From assembly GCA_025360565.1 (NCBI GenBank), contig JANYBY010000251.1, positions 1 to 17,281 on the forward strand: 17,281 nt of DNA. The letters run 5' to 3'. The notes below the pieces were generated by a model. That model had not been told where the DNA came from, made no database searches, and saw only the letters and a list, made by a program, of their open reading frames with translations. This DNA comes from Bacteroidota bacterium. GTDB taxonomy: Bacteria; Bacteroidota; Bacteroidia; B-17B0; Aurantibacillaceae. The translations under genes were made by a program, and so were the position numbers. Shown here piece after piece: positions 7,577 through 15,991 of the stretch. Numbering within the stretch: position 1 is the stretch's first letter; each line of letters opens with the position of its first letter.

Positions 7577-8977
7577 CAGATCCAGCATTTTTCCTTCTTC
7601 AAAAAAGTTGGCCATTATTTGTAAGCCAATCGGTAAACCATTGCTGTGTAAACCGCAAGGCACTGACATTGCAGGGATGCCGGCAATTGGGGCTTGTACC
7701 GTAAAAATATCTTCCAGATACATTTTAATAGGATCCTGGCTGTTTTTTCCAAATTCAAATGCAGTGCCGGGTGTTGTTGGTGTAATAATGAGATCGTAAT
7801 TACTAAAAATTTCTTTTGTTTTATTTTGGATCACTCTTCTTACTTTTTGTCCTTTACTGTAATAAGCATCGTAATATCCGGCGCTTAAAACAAATGTGCC
7901 CAGCATAATTCTTCGTTTTACTTCTTTGCCAAAACCTTCGGCGCGCGACTTTTTATAGGTGCTCTCCAGATCGGTTGCATTTGGGCTTCTGTATCCAAAA
8001 TGCATTCCATCAAATTTTGAAAGATTGGAAGAAGCTTCGGCTGTAGTTAAAACATAATACGTTGGCACCAAAAATTCTAAATATGGAAAACTAACCGGCT
8101 CAACCGTGTGCCCTTCTTTTTTTAATTTTTCAATATGCGCTAAAATTGTTTGTTGCACTTCGGGGTCAATGCCATCGGCAAAAACACATTCTTTTAAGTA
8201 AGCAATTTTATATTTTTTATCCGAATTAATTTGCGCGCTGTAAATATCAACTTTGTGTGAGGAAGAAGTATTATCATGTTTATCCAATCCTGCTATTACT
8301 TCTAAAACCAAAGCGGCATCTTGCACATTTTTTGTGATGGGACCAATTTGATCGAACGAAGAAGCGTAGGCAATTAATCCGTAGCGCGAAATTCTTCCGT
8401 AAGTTGGTTTCATGCCAACTGTGCCGGTAAAAGAGGCGGGTTGACGAATTGATCCGCCTGTATCAGAACCCAAGGTAACGTGGCATAAATTGGCGGCAAC
8501 CGCTGCGGCCGCGCCACCCGAAGATCCGCCGGGCACACATTTTTCGTTCAGCGGATTTAATACATTTCCGTAAGCCGAATTTTCGTTGCTGCTGCCCATT
8601 GCAAATTCATCGCAATTTAATCTTCCAATAATTATCGCGTCTTCGGCCAATAATTTTTCTACAACTGTGGCGCTGTATAAAGATTCAAAGCCTTCTAATA
8701 TTTTTGAAGAGCATGAAACTTTATGTCCTTTGTAGCAAATATTATCTTTTATGCCAACAATAACCCCGGCCAATTTTCCCAACGGTTTTTTCGCCGCGAT
8801 TTTTTCATCTACTTTTTTGGCGAGTTCCATTGCCGAACTTTCAAACACTTCCAAAAAAGCGTTGAGGTGTTTTTTTTGCTGAATCGAAAGAACGGTTTCT
8901 TCAACCAGTTTTTGACAGGTAATAGTACCAGCCTTTAGATCTTCCTGTAGTTTTTTTATGTTAGAAAATGAATACAC
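7562..8977 (-). CDS. gatA: Asp-tRNA(Asn)/Glu-tRNA(Gln) amidotransferase subunit A
   Basis: GatA is the glutaminase/amidase subunit of GatCAB, which releases ammonia from glutamine to convert Glu-tRNA(Gln) or Asp-tRNA(Asn) to the amidated forms. The 471-residue protein shows the amidase signature: Lys77 in GVIVGIKDNI, the cis-Ser in PGGSSGGAAAA (Ser152) and the nucleophile Ser176 in GSDTGGSIRQP, with spacings (75 and 24) matching the known Lys-Ser-Ser triad. The tRNA-GatA block TVGMKPTYGRISRYGL follows. The start is GTG at 8977: a TGA lies two codons upstream and no ATG is nearby. Length is close to the usual 475-490. GatB and GatC are not in the window. A terminator separates it from tatA upstream, so it probably has its own promoter. 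Confidence 0.95.
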   Translation of the reverse strand: MYSFSNIKKLQEDLKAGTITCQKLVEETVLSIQQKKHLNAFLEVFESSAMELAKKVDEKIAAKKPLGKLAGVIVGIKDNICYKGHKVSCSSKILEGFESLYSATVVEKLLAEDAIIIGRLNCDEFAMGSSNENSAYGNVLNPLNEKCVPGGSSGGAAAAVAANLCHVTLGSDTGGSIRQPASFTGTVGMKPTYGRISRYGLIAYASSFDQIGPITKNVQDAALVLEVIAGLDKHDNTSSSHKVDIYSAQINSDKKYKIAYLKECVFADGIDPEVQQTILAHIEKLKKEGHTVEPVSFPYLEFLVPTYYVLTTAEASSNLSKFDGMHFGYRSPNATDLESTYKKSRAEGFGKEVKRRIMLGTFVLSAGYYDAYYSKGQKVRRVIQNKTKEIFSNYDLIITPTTPGTAFEFGKNSQDPIKMYLEDIFTVQAPIAGIPAMSVPCGLHSNGLPIGLQIMANFFEEGKMLDLAGRI

Positions 8978-8998
8978 GTATCAATTTGTTTAAATACA

Positions 8999-9028
8999 AA
9001 AGCGTTATTCTTTTAGGAATAACGCTTT
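8999..9028 (-). terminator. intrinsic terminator after tatA
   Basis: A perfect 12-bp stem, AAAGCGTTATTC (8999-9010) with GAATAACGCTTT (9017-9028), encloses a 6-nt loop. Read on the minus strand it ends in CGCTTTTGTATTT, a short U-tract. It lies 45 bp past the tatA stop and 21 bp before the gatA start. Confidence 0.75.
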
Positions 9029-9052
9029 AAAATTATGAATATTTCCTGATTG

Positions 9053-9066
9053 TCCGCCGCGGCGGA
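9053..9066. repeat. 14-bp perfect GC palindrome after tatA
   Basis: TCCGCCGCGGCGGA is a perfect palindrome with no loop, 12 of 14 bases G or C, inside an AT-rich spacer. It lies 6 bp beyond the tatA stop and before the terminator. Without a loop it suits a DNA-binding site or a short interspersed repeat better than an RNA hairpin. Function unknown. Confidence 0.55.
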
Positions 9067-9072
9067 TTGGGA

Positions 9073-9261
9073 TTATTTTTTTTCAGGATGAGTGCTTTCG
9101 CCTTCACCTTTGCTCGCGTCCTTAAAATCTTTTATTCCTCTTCCTAAACCTTTCATTAATTCCGGAATTTTTTTACCTCCGAATAATAAAAGCACAATTA
9201 TCAATACCACGATAATTTCTGACGGGCCCATGCCTAAAATACCTAAAAATAATGTTGTCAT
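9073..9261 (-). CDS. tatA: Sec-independent protein translocase TatA/TatE
   Basis: This small inner-membrane protein forms the pore-like assembly of the twin-arginine translocation system, which exports folded proteins. From the ATG at 9261 it is 62 residues, a normal short TatA. Residues 12-27 (GPSEIIVVLIIVLLLF) are the single membrane segment with the usual polar residues at its start. The hinge FGGKKIPEL and an amphipathic helix (MKGLGRGIKDFKDA) follow, then a charged tail. An in-frame start at 9336 would add 25 residues ahead of the conserved N-terminus and is rejected because the promoter maps inside it. TatC is not in the window. Confidence 0.93.
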   Translation of the reverse strand: MTTLFLGILGMGPSEIIVVLIIVLLLFGGKKIPELMKGLGRGIKDFKDASKGEGESTHPEKK

Positions 9262-9279
9262 TTTAATTAATTTGAACGG

Positions 9280-9310
9280 TAAAGGTACTAATTTAAAGCA
9301 TAGTAAACAA
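9280..9310 (-). promoter_or_regulatory. tatA: candidate tatA promoter (TTG-N20-TACCTTTA)
   Basis: On the minus strand, TTG (9310-9308) is followed after exactly 20 bp by TACCTTTA (9287-9280), seven of eight positions of TAnnTTTG. The box ends 18 bp before the tatA ATG. The fit to the Bacteroidota -33/-7 spacing supports the short TatA start. Confidence 0.55.
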
Positions 9311-9379
9311 AATACCCGTAAATATTGGGTTTTCATCCGTTTTCGTCTTCATTTAACAGGTATTTATCGGGTTAATTAA

Positions 9380-9403
9380 CAGTAGTACAATCAGTAGTAC
9401 AAT
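9380..9403. repeat. 12-bp tandem repeat between tatA and the first propeller gene
   Basis: CAGTAGTACAAT occurs twice without a gap (9380-9391, 9392-9403). A related TAGTACGAA follows at 9427-9435, just ahead of the candidate promoter at 9440. The spacing of roughly one helical turn would suit paired binding sites for a regulator. That is an inference only. Confidence 0.5.
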
Positions 9404-9439
9404 ACCCTTGAAATTATTCGTAAAATAGTACGAACGGTT

Positions 9440-9470
9440 TTGGTAATTTAACAAGGGTTCGTTACCTTTA
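9440..9470 (+). promoter_or_regulatory. candidate promoter of the first propeller gene (TTG-N20-TACCTTTA)
   Basis: TTG at 9440-9442 and TACCTTTA at 9463-9470 are separated by 20 bp, and the box ends 19 bp before the ATG. Spacing, -7 sequence and leader length almost equal those of the tatA promoter on the other strand. Confidence 0.55.
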
Positions 9471-9489
9471 ATACCCCAGTATAAAAAAC

Positions 9490-12400
9490 ATGAAAAAATC
9501 TATTACATTAATTATTGCATTTGTTATTTTAACTTCTGCAAGTAAAGCACAAAAGTGGACAGAAATGATGCAGGACCCTAAAGCAAATTTCTATGATATA
9601 GTTAAAGAATTTGATAGTTATTGGAAAGATAAACCTTACGAAAGAGGTAAAGGATATAAAGCATTTAAAAGATGGCAATGGTTTATGGAGCCGCGCGTTT
9701 TTCCGAGCGGTGATGTAAAATTAGGCTCGCGTGGTTATGCCATGGAGCAATACCAAAAATTTTTATTGGAAAGCGCGGGCGATCATAATACAAACCCTGC
9801 TGTAATAACTGCCACTACTGCAAACTGGACAGCAATTGGCCCTTTTGGTTCGCCTACAAATGGCGATGCCGGCCGCATTCAGGTTATAAGAATGCACCCT
9901 GCGAGTACAAACACATTTTATGTTGGAACGGCCGCCGGAGGTTTTTGGAGAACCTATGACGCAGGTGTAAGTTATTCTACAACTACCGACCAGCAAGGCT
10001 CTTGCGGAGTTTCTGATATTGCAATTAACCCGATCACGCCGAGCATTATTTATATTGCAACCGGTGATAAAGATGCAGGAGATACACATTCAACCGGGGT
10101 TTTAAAATCAACCGATGGCGGAACAACATGGAGTACAACAGGTTTAACTTGGTTAGCATCTCAACAACGAAAAATTTACCGTTTACTTATTAATCCTTCA
10201 AACCCAAACATTTTAGTTGCAGCAACTTCACAAGGGATGTACAAAACTACGGATGCCGGTGTTACCTGGTCACTATCACTTACAGGTTCTTATGTGGATG
10301 CTGAGTTTCGTCCAACCGATCCAACAGTGGTTCACGCGGTTTCAAACGGCGGATACATTCGCTCTAATGATGGTGGTTCAACATACACCGGAATTGCTAT
10401 TTCTCCAACACTTTCAAGTAATCGTTTATCATTGGCGGTAACTTCTTCAAGTATTGATTTTGTTTATATTTTGGTTAGTAACCCAAGTAATGGTTTTGGC
10501 GGATTGTACCGTTCAACAAACATGGGTACCGCATTTACATTGATGAGTACAACGCCTAATATTTTTGACTGGAGCACAAATGGGGCAAACCCCGGCGGAC
10601 AAGGCTGGTACGATATTGCCATTGATGCCTCGCCAACAAACGCGAATGAAATTGTTTGCGGCGGAGTAAATTCATGGCGTTCAACAAACGGAGGTTCAAC
10701 ATGGACATTGCACACACATTGGACAGGAGGGGGCGGAAAACCATACGTACACGCGGATCTGCATCATGTATTATATGCTAACGGCACAACTATTTTTTTA
10801 GGAACAGATGGCGGAGTAGCGCGCACTACAAACTCAGGAACAAATTATTCTACCATTAATGCCAGCATGAATATTTCGCAAATTTATAAAATGGGATTAT
10901 CTGCAAGTACACCTTCGCGCATTGTAACCGGAATGCAGGATAATGGAACCAACTTATCAAACGGTTTGGCATGGAGCCAGATCTATGGAGGAGACGGTAT
11001 GGATTGTTTTATTGACTGGAGTAATAATAATACAATTGTGCAAGCCTACACAAATGGCGATTATCACCGTTCAACAAACGGCGGCGTTTCATGGACGAGT
11101 ATTATTACCGGGCTTACAGGAACAGGGCAATGGGTTGCACCAATTGTGCAAAGCCCGAGCGCGCCAAATACTTATTATTGCGGGTATCAGCAGGTTTTTA
11201 AATCAACTAATCAAGGTACAACATGGACCCAGTTAGGAAATACCGGGGCTACACTTGATGAAATAAAGGTATCGCCAAGTAATACAAATGTTATTTATGC
11301 TACTGCGCCGGGACTTGTGTACAAAACTACCGATGGGGGTGTGAACTGGCTGGTGGTAAGTGCGGGTATCCCAACAAGTTCCGCTTCAATAACCGATCTT
11401 GCAATGGATAACACAAATCCGAATATAGCTTATGTAACGCTTTCGGGATATTCGAACGGAAATAAGATCTTTAAAACTTTGGATGGTGGAAATACCTGGA
11501 CAAATTATTCTACAGGTTTACCAAACATTCCGGTAAACTGTATTGTTTATAGCAACAACTCTCCACAAAAATTATATGCCGGAACTGATATGGGCGTTTA
11601 TTACCGTGAAGCAAGTATGAATAGTTGGATTCCTTACAATACAGGTTTACCCAATATTGTAATTGATGATATGGAAATTTATTATCCAACCGGTAAATTA
11701 CGTGCGGCCACTTATGCACGAGGAGTTTGGGAAACAGATCTTTATACTAACCCGGGCGCAGCTCCGGTTGCGGCTTACGGAACTTTATTTACGCCCGCTT
11801 GTATAAATGTACCATTGCAATTTACCGATTATTCAGGCAATGTGCCAACGGCATGGAGCTGGACATTTACCGGAGGAGCTCCCGCAACATCCACCGTTCA
11901 AAATCCTTTGATCACTTTTGCTGCCGCGGGAATTCATACAGTAACTTTAATTTCAGCAAATGGTAACGGAACTAGCACACCATACGTATCAACCATTTCG
12001 GTTGTAAACGCGCCAACTGTTGCACCATCATCCAATTCTGTTTGCGTAGGACAAAGCGGTAATATTATTGCCCAAACAAACGGAAATTATGTAACATGGT
12101 TTAATAACCAGGTTGGATTAGTTATTGGAGTTTCACCAACAGTAACAACCGTTTATTCATATACTTCTTCACTTGGTGCTTGTAGTACTGTGGGCACGGC
12201 AACCATGAATGTGGTTCAGTTCCCGCAAATACCGGTTGTGGTTCAGGTAGGCGGTAATTTAACCACTACAACTGTTGCACAATTTTATCAATGGTATTTA
12301 AATGGAAATCCTATTCCCGGAGAAACAACTGCAACCACCACACCGCTTGTACCCGGCCTTTACAGTATTTTATGTACCAACTGGACCTGTGATTCCTACT

Positions 12401-12696
12401 CATCCGACTTTAATGTTGTAGATACAAAAATGAAGGAACTTGCATCCTTGTCTGATATTAATATTGGCCCTAATCCGGTTAAAGATAATTTGTTTGTTAC
12501 TTTAAAAAACGCTAATGAAGAAGAATTCTCTTACGAAATTTATAATAATTTAGGCCAAGTTGCTGCAAAGGCAAAATTTAAGCCGGATGAAAATAAAGAA
12601 ACAAAAATAAATGTGCAGGCTCTTGCGGCAGGTGTTTATTTTTTGAATCTTAAAAAAGGAAACAGCAGCAATTCGTACAAGTTTGTAAAACAATAA
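9490..12696 (+). CDS. secreted T9SS substrate: Asp-box beta-propeller, PKD, type A sorting domain (copy 1)
   Basis: The 1068-residue protein has a signal peptide (MKKSITLIIAFVILTSASKA, cleavage likely before Gln21). A short N-terminal region follows with YERGKGYKAFKRWQWFMEPR. Residues about 110-750 form a beta-propeller with eleven Asp-box-like repeats, such as KSTDGGTTWS, KTTDAGVTWS, RSTNGGSTWT and KTLDGGNTWT, resembling sortilin/BNR proteins. Residues about 760-838 are a PKD domain (WSWTFTGGAPATSTVQNP), followed by an Ig-like stretch. The last 80 or so residues are a T9SS type A sorting domain (IGPNPVKDNLFVTL, YNNLGQV, AAGVYFLNLKKG, KFVKQ). It should cross the outer membrane by T9SS and be anchored to or released from the surface. 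No catalytic sialidase residues are recognised, so a binding or adhesive role is as likely as an enzymatic one. The tandem paralogue follows after 82 bp. Confidence 0.88.
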   Translation: MKKSITLIIAFVILTSASKAQKWTEMMQDPKANFYDIVKEFDSYWKDKPYERGKGYKAFKRWQWFMEPRVFPSGDVKLGSRGYAMEQYQKFLLESAGDHNTNPAVITATTANWTAIGPFGSPTNGDAGRIQVIRMHPASTNTFYVGTAAGGFWRTYDAGVSYSTTTDQQGSCGVSDIAINPITPSIIYIATGDKDAGDTHSTGVLKSTDGGTTWSTTGLTWLASQQRKIYRLLINPSNPNILVAATSQGMYKTTDAGVTWSLSLTGSYVDAEFRPTDPTVVHAVSNGGYIRSNDGGSTYTGIAISPTLSSNRLSLAVTSSSIDFVYILVSNPSNGFGGLYRSTNMGTAFTLMSTTPNIFDWSTNGANPGGQGWYDIAIDASPTNANEIVCGGVNSWRSTNGGSTWTLHTHWTGGGGKPYVHADLHHVLYANGTTIFLGTDGGVARTTNSGTNYSTINASMNISQIYKMGLSASTPSRIVTGMQDNGTNLSNGLAWSQIYGGDGMDCFIDWSNNNTIVQAYTNGDYHRSTNGGVSWTSIITGLTGTGQWVAPIVQSPSAPNTYYCGYQQVFKSTNQGTTWTQLGNTGATLDEIKVSPSNTNVIYATAPGLVYKTTDGGVNWLVVSAGIPTSSASITDLAMDNTNPNIAYVTLSGYSNGNKIFKTLDGGNTWTNYSTGLPNIPVNCIVYSNNSPQKLYAGTDMGVYYREASMNSWIPYNTGLPNIVIDDMEIYYPTGKLRAATYARGVWETDLYTNPGAAPVAAYGTLFTPACINVPLQFTDYSGNVPTAWSWTFTGGAPATSTVQNPLITFAAAGIHTVTLISANGNGTSTPYVSTISVVNAPTVAPSSNSVCVGQSGNIIAQTNGNYVTWFNNQVGLVIGVSPTVTTVYSYTSSLGACSTVGTATMNVVQFPQIPVVVQVGGNLTTTTVAQFYQWYLNGNPIPGETTATTTPLVPGLYSILCTNWTCDSYSSDFNVVDTKMKELASLSDINIGPNPVKDNLFVTLKNANEEEFSYEIYNNLGQVAAKAKFKPDENKETKINVQALAAGVYFLNLKKGNSSNSYKFVKQ

Positions 12697-12705
12697 TTTT
12701 TTATC

Positions 12706-12752
12706 AAGGGCATTTTTAAGATACGAGAATCGTTTTTAAATGCCCTTTTTTA
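12706..12752 (+). terminator. intrinsic terminator between the two propeller genes
   Basis: AAGGGCATTT (12706-12715) pairs with AAATGCCCTT (12738-12747), with a smaller ACGA/TCGT stem in the loop, followed by TTTTTATTT. It lies 9 bp after the first gene's stop and 26 bp before the second gene's start. I could not find a good TTG/TAnnTTTG promoter after it, so the second gene may depend on readthrough or an unrecognised promoter. Confidence 0.8.
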
Positions 12753-12778
12753 TTTCTGCCAACTAAAAAAATAAATTA

Positions 12779-15700
12779 ATGAGCATAAAAAAAACGATCG
12801 CGTTAATTTTTGTCTTCCTGATCTTTATAAATTCGGGCAAGGCGCAAAAGTGGGTAGAAATGATGCAGGATCCCAAGTCAAATTTTTACGATGTAGTGAA
12901 AGAGTTTGAAAGTTATTGGAAAGACAGACCGTATGAGAGGGGTAAAGGATATAATTCGTTCAGAAGATGGCAGTGGTTTATGGAGCCCCGGGTTTATCCT
13001 AGTGGCGAACTTAAATACGGTTCTCACGCATACGCGATCGAACAGTACAAAAATTTTATAATTGAAAACGCGAGCGCCAAACAATCTACCAATGCGGTAA
13101 TAAGCGCTACAACGGCAAACTGGATACCGTTAGGGCCGTTTGGCTCGCCTGCAAACGGCGATGCGGGAAGGATACAGGTAATTGAAATGCACCCGGTAAG
13201 TTCAAACACATTTTATGTCGGCACATCGGCCGGTGGTTTTTGGATCACAAACAATGGCGGTGTAAGTTATACCACAACTACCGATCAGCTTGGTTCGTGC
13301 GGGGTTTCCGATATTGCCATCAATCCGCTTTCGCCAAATATTATTTATATTTCAACCGGCGATAAAGATGGCGGGGCCGGAGACACCCAATCCATTGGCG
13401 TTTTAAAATCAACCGACGGAGGTTTAACCTGGAATACAACCGGCTTAACCTGGCAGGCATCGCAGTATCGCAGAATTTACAGCCTTCTTATCAATCCTGT
13501 TAATCCAAATATTTTAATTGTCGCAACTTCACAAGGTATGTACAGAACTATTGACGCCGGTGTTACATGGAGCGTAACCGCCAACGGATATTATGTGGAT
13601 GCGGAATTCAGGCCGGGCGATCCAACTGTTGTTCACGCGGTTTCTAATACAGGATATATTAAATCAACCGATGGCGGTGTAACGTACACTGCCATTCCTG
13701 TTGCCGGAGGAACAAATAGTAATCGATTAAATTTGGCGGTATCGCAGGCAAACAGCAATTACCTGTATATTATTGCGAGTAATAATGCGAGTGGTTATGG
13801 CGGCGTGTACCGTTCAACAAATGCCGGCGCAACATTTAGTTTAATGAGTTCAACACCAAATATTTTTAATGCCAGTTCTAACGGATCGGGAACAGGAGGA
13901 AACGGCTGGTATGATATTGCCATTGACGCTTCACCAACAAATGCAAATGAAATAACCGCAGGTGGCGTAAATAGCTGGAAATCTTTAGACGGAGGAGCAA
14001 CATGGGTTTTGAATACGCATTGGACCGGAACCGGCGCCCCATACGTTCACGCAGATCTGCACAGTGTAGTTTATACTTCATCAACAACCTGTTATTTAGG
14101 TACAGACGGGGGTGTAGCCAGAAGTACTGATGGCGGAGCAACCTGGATAACCATAAATGGCAGTATGAATATTTCGCAGATCTATAAAATGGGATTTTCG
14201 GCAAATAATTATTCTTTAATACTTACAGGGCATCAGGATAACGGAAGTAATTTATGGGATGGCACAAGCTGGACAAGTATTTACGGCGGGGATGGAACCG
14301 CATGTTTTGTAGATTGGAATACGAATACCACCATGGTTTACTCCTGGCAAAATGGCAATTTTCGTAGATCGTTTAACGGCGGCGCAAGCTCGCAACCAAT
14401 AGTAACAGGGCTTACAGGCAGCGGTGCATGGGTTGCCCCAATTGTTCAAAGTCCAACAGACCCAAATGTTTTTTATTGCGGTTATCAAAATGTTTTTAAA
14501 TCTACCAATCAGGGAAGCAGTTGGACGCAAGTTGGAAACATTGGTGGAACTTTAGATGAAATAAGGATCTCACCATCCAATACAAATATTATTTATGCAA
14601 CTACAAGCAACGCGGTTTACAAAACAATGAATGATGGCGGAAACTGGACAAACATCGCAGGCTCCATTCCATCCGGCTCGGCTTCCATTTCAGATCTGGC
14701 AATAGATAATACCAATTCCAATAAAATTTACGTAACGCTATCGGGTTATTATAGCGGCAATAAAGTGTTTATGTCAAATAACGGCGGTTTAACCTGGACA
14801 AATTATTCAACCGGCTTACCTAATATTCCGGTAAATTGCATTCGTTACAAAAAAAACTCACCTCAAATAACTTATATTGGAACTGAACTTGGCGTTTATT
14901 ATCGCGAAGCAAGCATGGCAAGCTGGATGCCTTACAGTACAGGCCTTCCGAATGTAGTGATAAATGATATTGATATTTATTATCCAACCGGTAAATTGCG
15001 TGCCGCAACTTTTGCACGCGGTGTTTGGGAAGCTGATCTGTATAGTAGCCCCGGAACCGCCCCGGCTGCGGCTTTTGGCACACAATTTGTGCCGGCATGT
15101 ATTAATACACCTTTACAATTTAACGATTATTCTGGCAACACACCCACTTCATGGACCTGGACCTTTACCGGCGGAAGCCCTGCTACATCTACATTACAGA
15201 ACCCATCCATCACCTATCCTGCCACCGGAATTTATACGGTTACTTTGGTTTCGGCAAACGGTAATGGTACCAGTACCCCTTATTCATCAACTATTTCGGT
15301 GGTAAACGCACCAACTGTTGCCCCATCATCTAACTCTGTTTGTAATGGGCAAAGTGGTAACATTAGTGCAATTACAAATGGCAATACCGTGGTGTGGCCT
15401 AACTTTCAACAAGGATTTTCAATCGGCGTTTCACCTACGGTAACAACCGTTTATAACTACACTTCTTCTGCCGGTGCCTGCAACACGGTTGGCACTGCAA
15501 CCATGGTGGTGGATAATGCCCCGGGAACACCAACTGTAATTGTTATTGGTAATTATTTAACCACAACCACAGTTGCCCAAAGTTATCAATGGTATCTTGG
15601 AGGCTCCCCAATTCCGGGCGAAACCGCTGTTACCTATACCCCTGTAATAGCGGGCCTATACGCGGTTTCTGTGGCTAATGGCATGTGTTCCGACTTTTCG

Positions 15701-15991
15701 GATGTGTTTAATGTAACTGATATTGGCTTAAAAGAAATATCTGTTTTATCAGGTTTAAAAGTGGGGCCGAATCCTGTAAAAGACTATATCGAATTAACTT
15801 TAGCAAACGCGTGCAGCGAAGAAATAAATTACGAAATTCAAAATAATTTAGGTCAAATTGTGACTAGATCTAAATTTAAAATAGACGAAAATAAACAGGC
15901 AAAACTCAACATACAGTCATTGGCTTCAGGCGTTTATTACCTCAATTTAAAAAAGGGAGAAATCCGTAATTCCTATAAGTTCATTAAGTAG
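12779..15991 (+). CDS. secreted T9SS substrate: Asp-box beta-propeller, PKD, type A sorting domain (copy 2)
   Basis: The 1070-residue tandem paralogue of the preceding gene is collinear over its whole length and identical at well over two thirds of residues by eye. The signal peptide is MSIKKTIALIFVFLIFINSGKA, probably cleaved before Gln23. Eleven Asp-box-like repeats occur at matching places. Some are degenerate relative to copy 1 (RSFNGGASSQ for RSTNGGVSWT, KTMNDGGNWT for KTTDGGVNWL), while others are closer to consensus (RSTDGGATWI for RTTNSGTNYS). The PKD domain contains WTWTFTGGSPATSTLQNP. The sorting domain begins VGPNPVKDYIELTL and ends ASGVYYLNLKKG...NSYKFIK. Many differences between the copies are synonymous, so the duplication is not recent and both are under purifying selection. 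A MITE-like insertion begins right after the TAG stop. Confidence 0.88.
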   Translation: MSIKKTIALIFVFLIFINSGKAQKWVEMMQDPKSNFYDVVKEFESYWKDRPYERGKGYNSFRRWQWFMEPRVYPSGELKYGSHAYAIEQYKNFIIENASAKQSTNAVISATTANWIPLGPFGSPANGDAGRIQVIEMHPVSSNTFYVGTSAGGFWITNNGGVSYTTTTDQLGSCGVSDIAINPLSPNIIYISTGDKDGGAGDTQSIGVLKSTDGGLTWNTTGLTWQASQYRRIYSLLINPVNPNILIVATSQGMYRTIDAGVTWSVTANGYYVDAEFRPGDPTVVHAVSNTGYIKSTDGGVTYTAIPVAGGTNSNRLNLAVSQANSNYLYIIASNNASGYGGVYRSTNAGATFSLMSSTPNIFNASSNGSGTGGNGWYDIAIDASPTNANEITAGGVNSWKSLDGGATWVLNTHWTGTGAPYVHADLHSVVYTSSTTCYLGTDGGVARSTDGGATWITINGSMNISQIYKMGFSANNYSLILTGHQDNGSNLWDGTSWTSIYGGDGTACFVDWNTNTTMVYSWQNGNFRRSFNGGASSQPIVTGLTGSGAWVAPIVQSPTDPNVFYCGYQNVFKSTNQGSSWTQVGNIGGTLDEIRISPSNTNIIYATTSNAVYKTMNDGGNWTNIAGSIPSGSASISDLAIDNTNSNKIYVTLSGYYSGNKVFMSNNGGLTWTNYSTGLPNIPVNCIRYKKNSPQITYIGTELGVYYREASMASWMPYSTGLPNVVINDIDIYYPTGKLRAATFARGVWEADLYSSPGTAPAAAFGTQFVPACINTPLQFNDYSGNTPTSWTWTFTGGSPATSTLQNPSITYPATGIYTVTLVSANGNGTSTPYSSTISVVNAPTVAPSSNSVCNGQSGNISAITNGNTVVWPNFQQGFSIGVSPTVTTVYNYTSSAGACNTVGTATMVVDNAPGTPTVIVIGNYLTTTTVAQSYQWYLGGSPIPGETAVTYTPVIAGLYAVSVANGMCSDFSDVFNVTDIGLKEISVLSGLKVGPNPVKDYIELTLANACSEEINYEIQNNLGQIVTRSKFKIDENKQAKLNIQSLASGVYYLNLKKGEIRNSYKFIK

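Noticed and set aside
9092..9379. 95-residue open frame on the plus strand over tatA
   Set aside because: It is antisense to a clear TatA and has no family resemblance; its apparent composition only mirrors tatA.
9490..15991. Sialidase enzyme, suggested by Asp boxes
   Set aside because: Asp boxes are structural and occur in many propellers; I see no sialidase arginine triad or FRIP motif.
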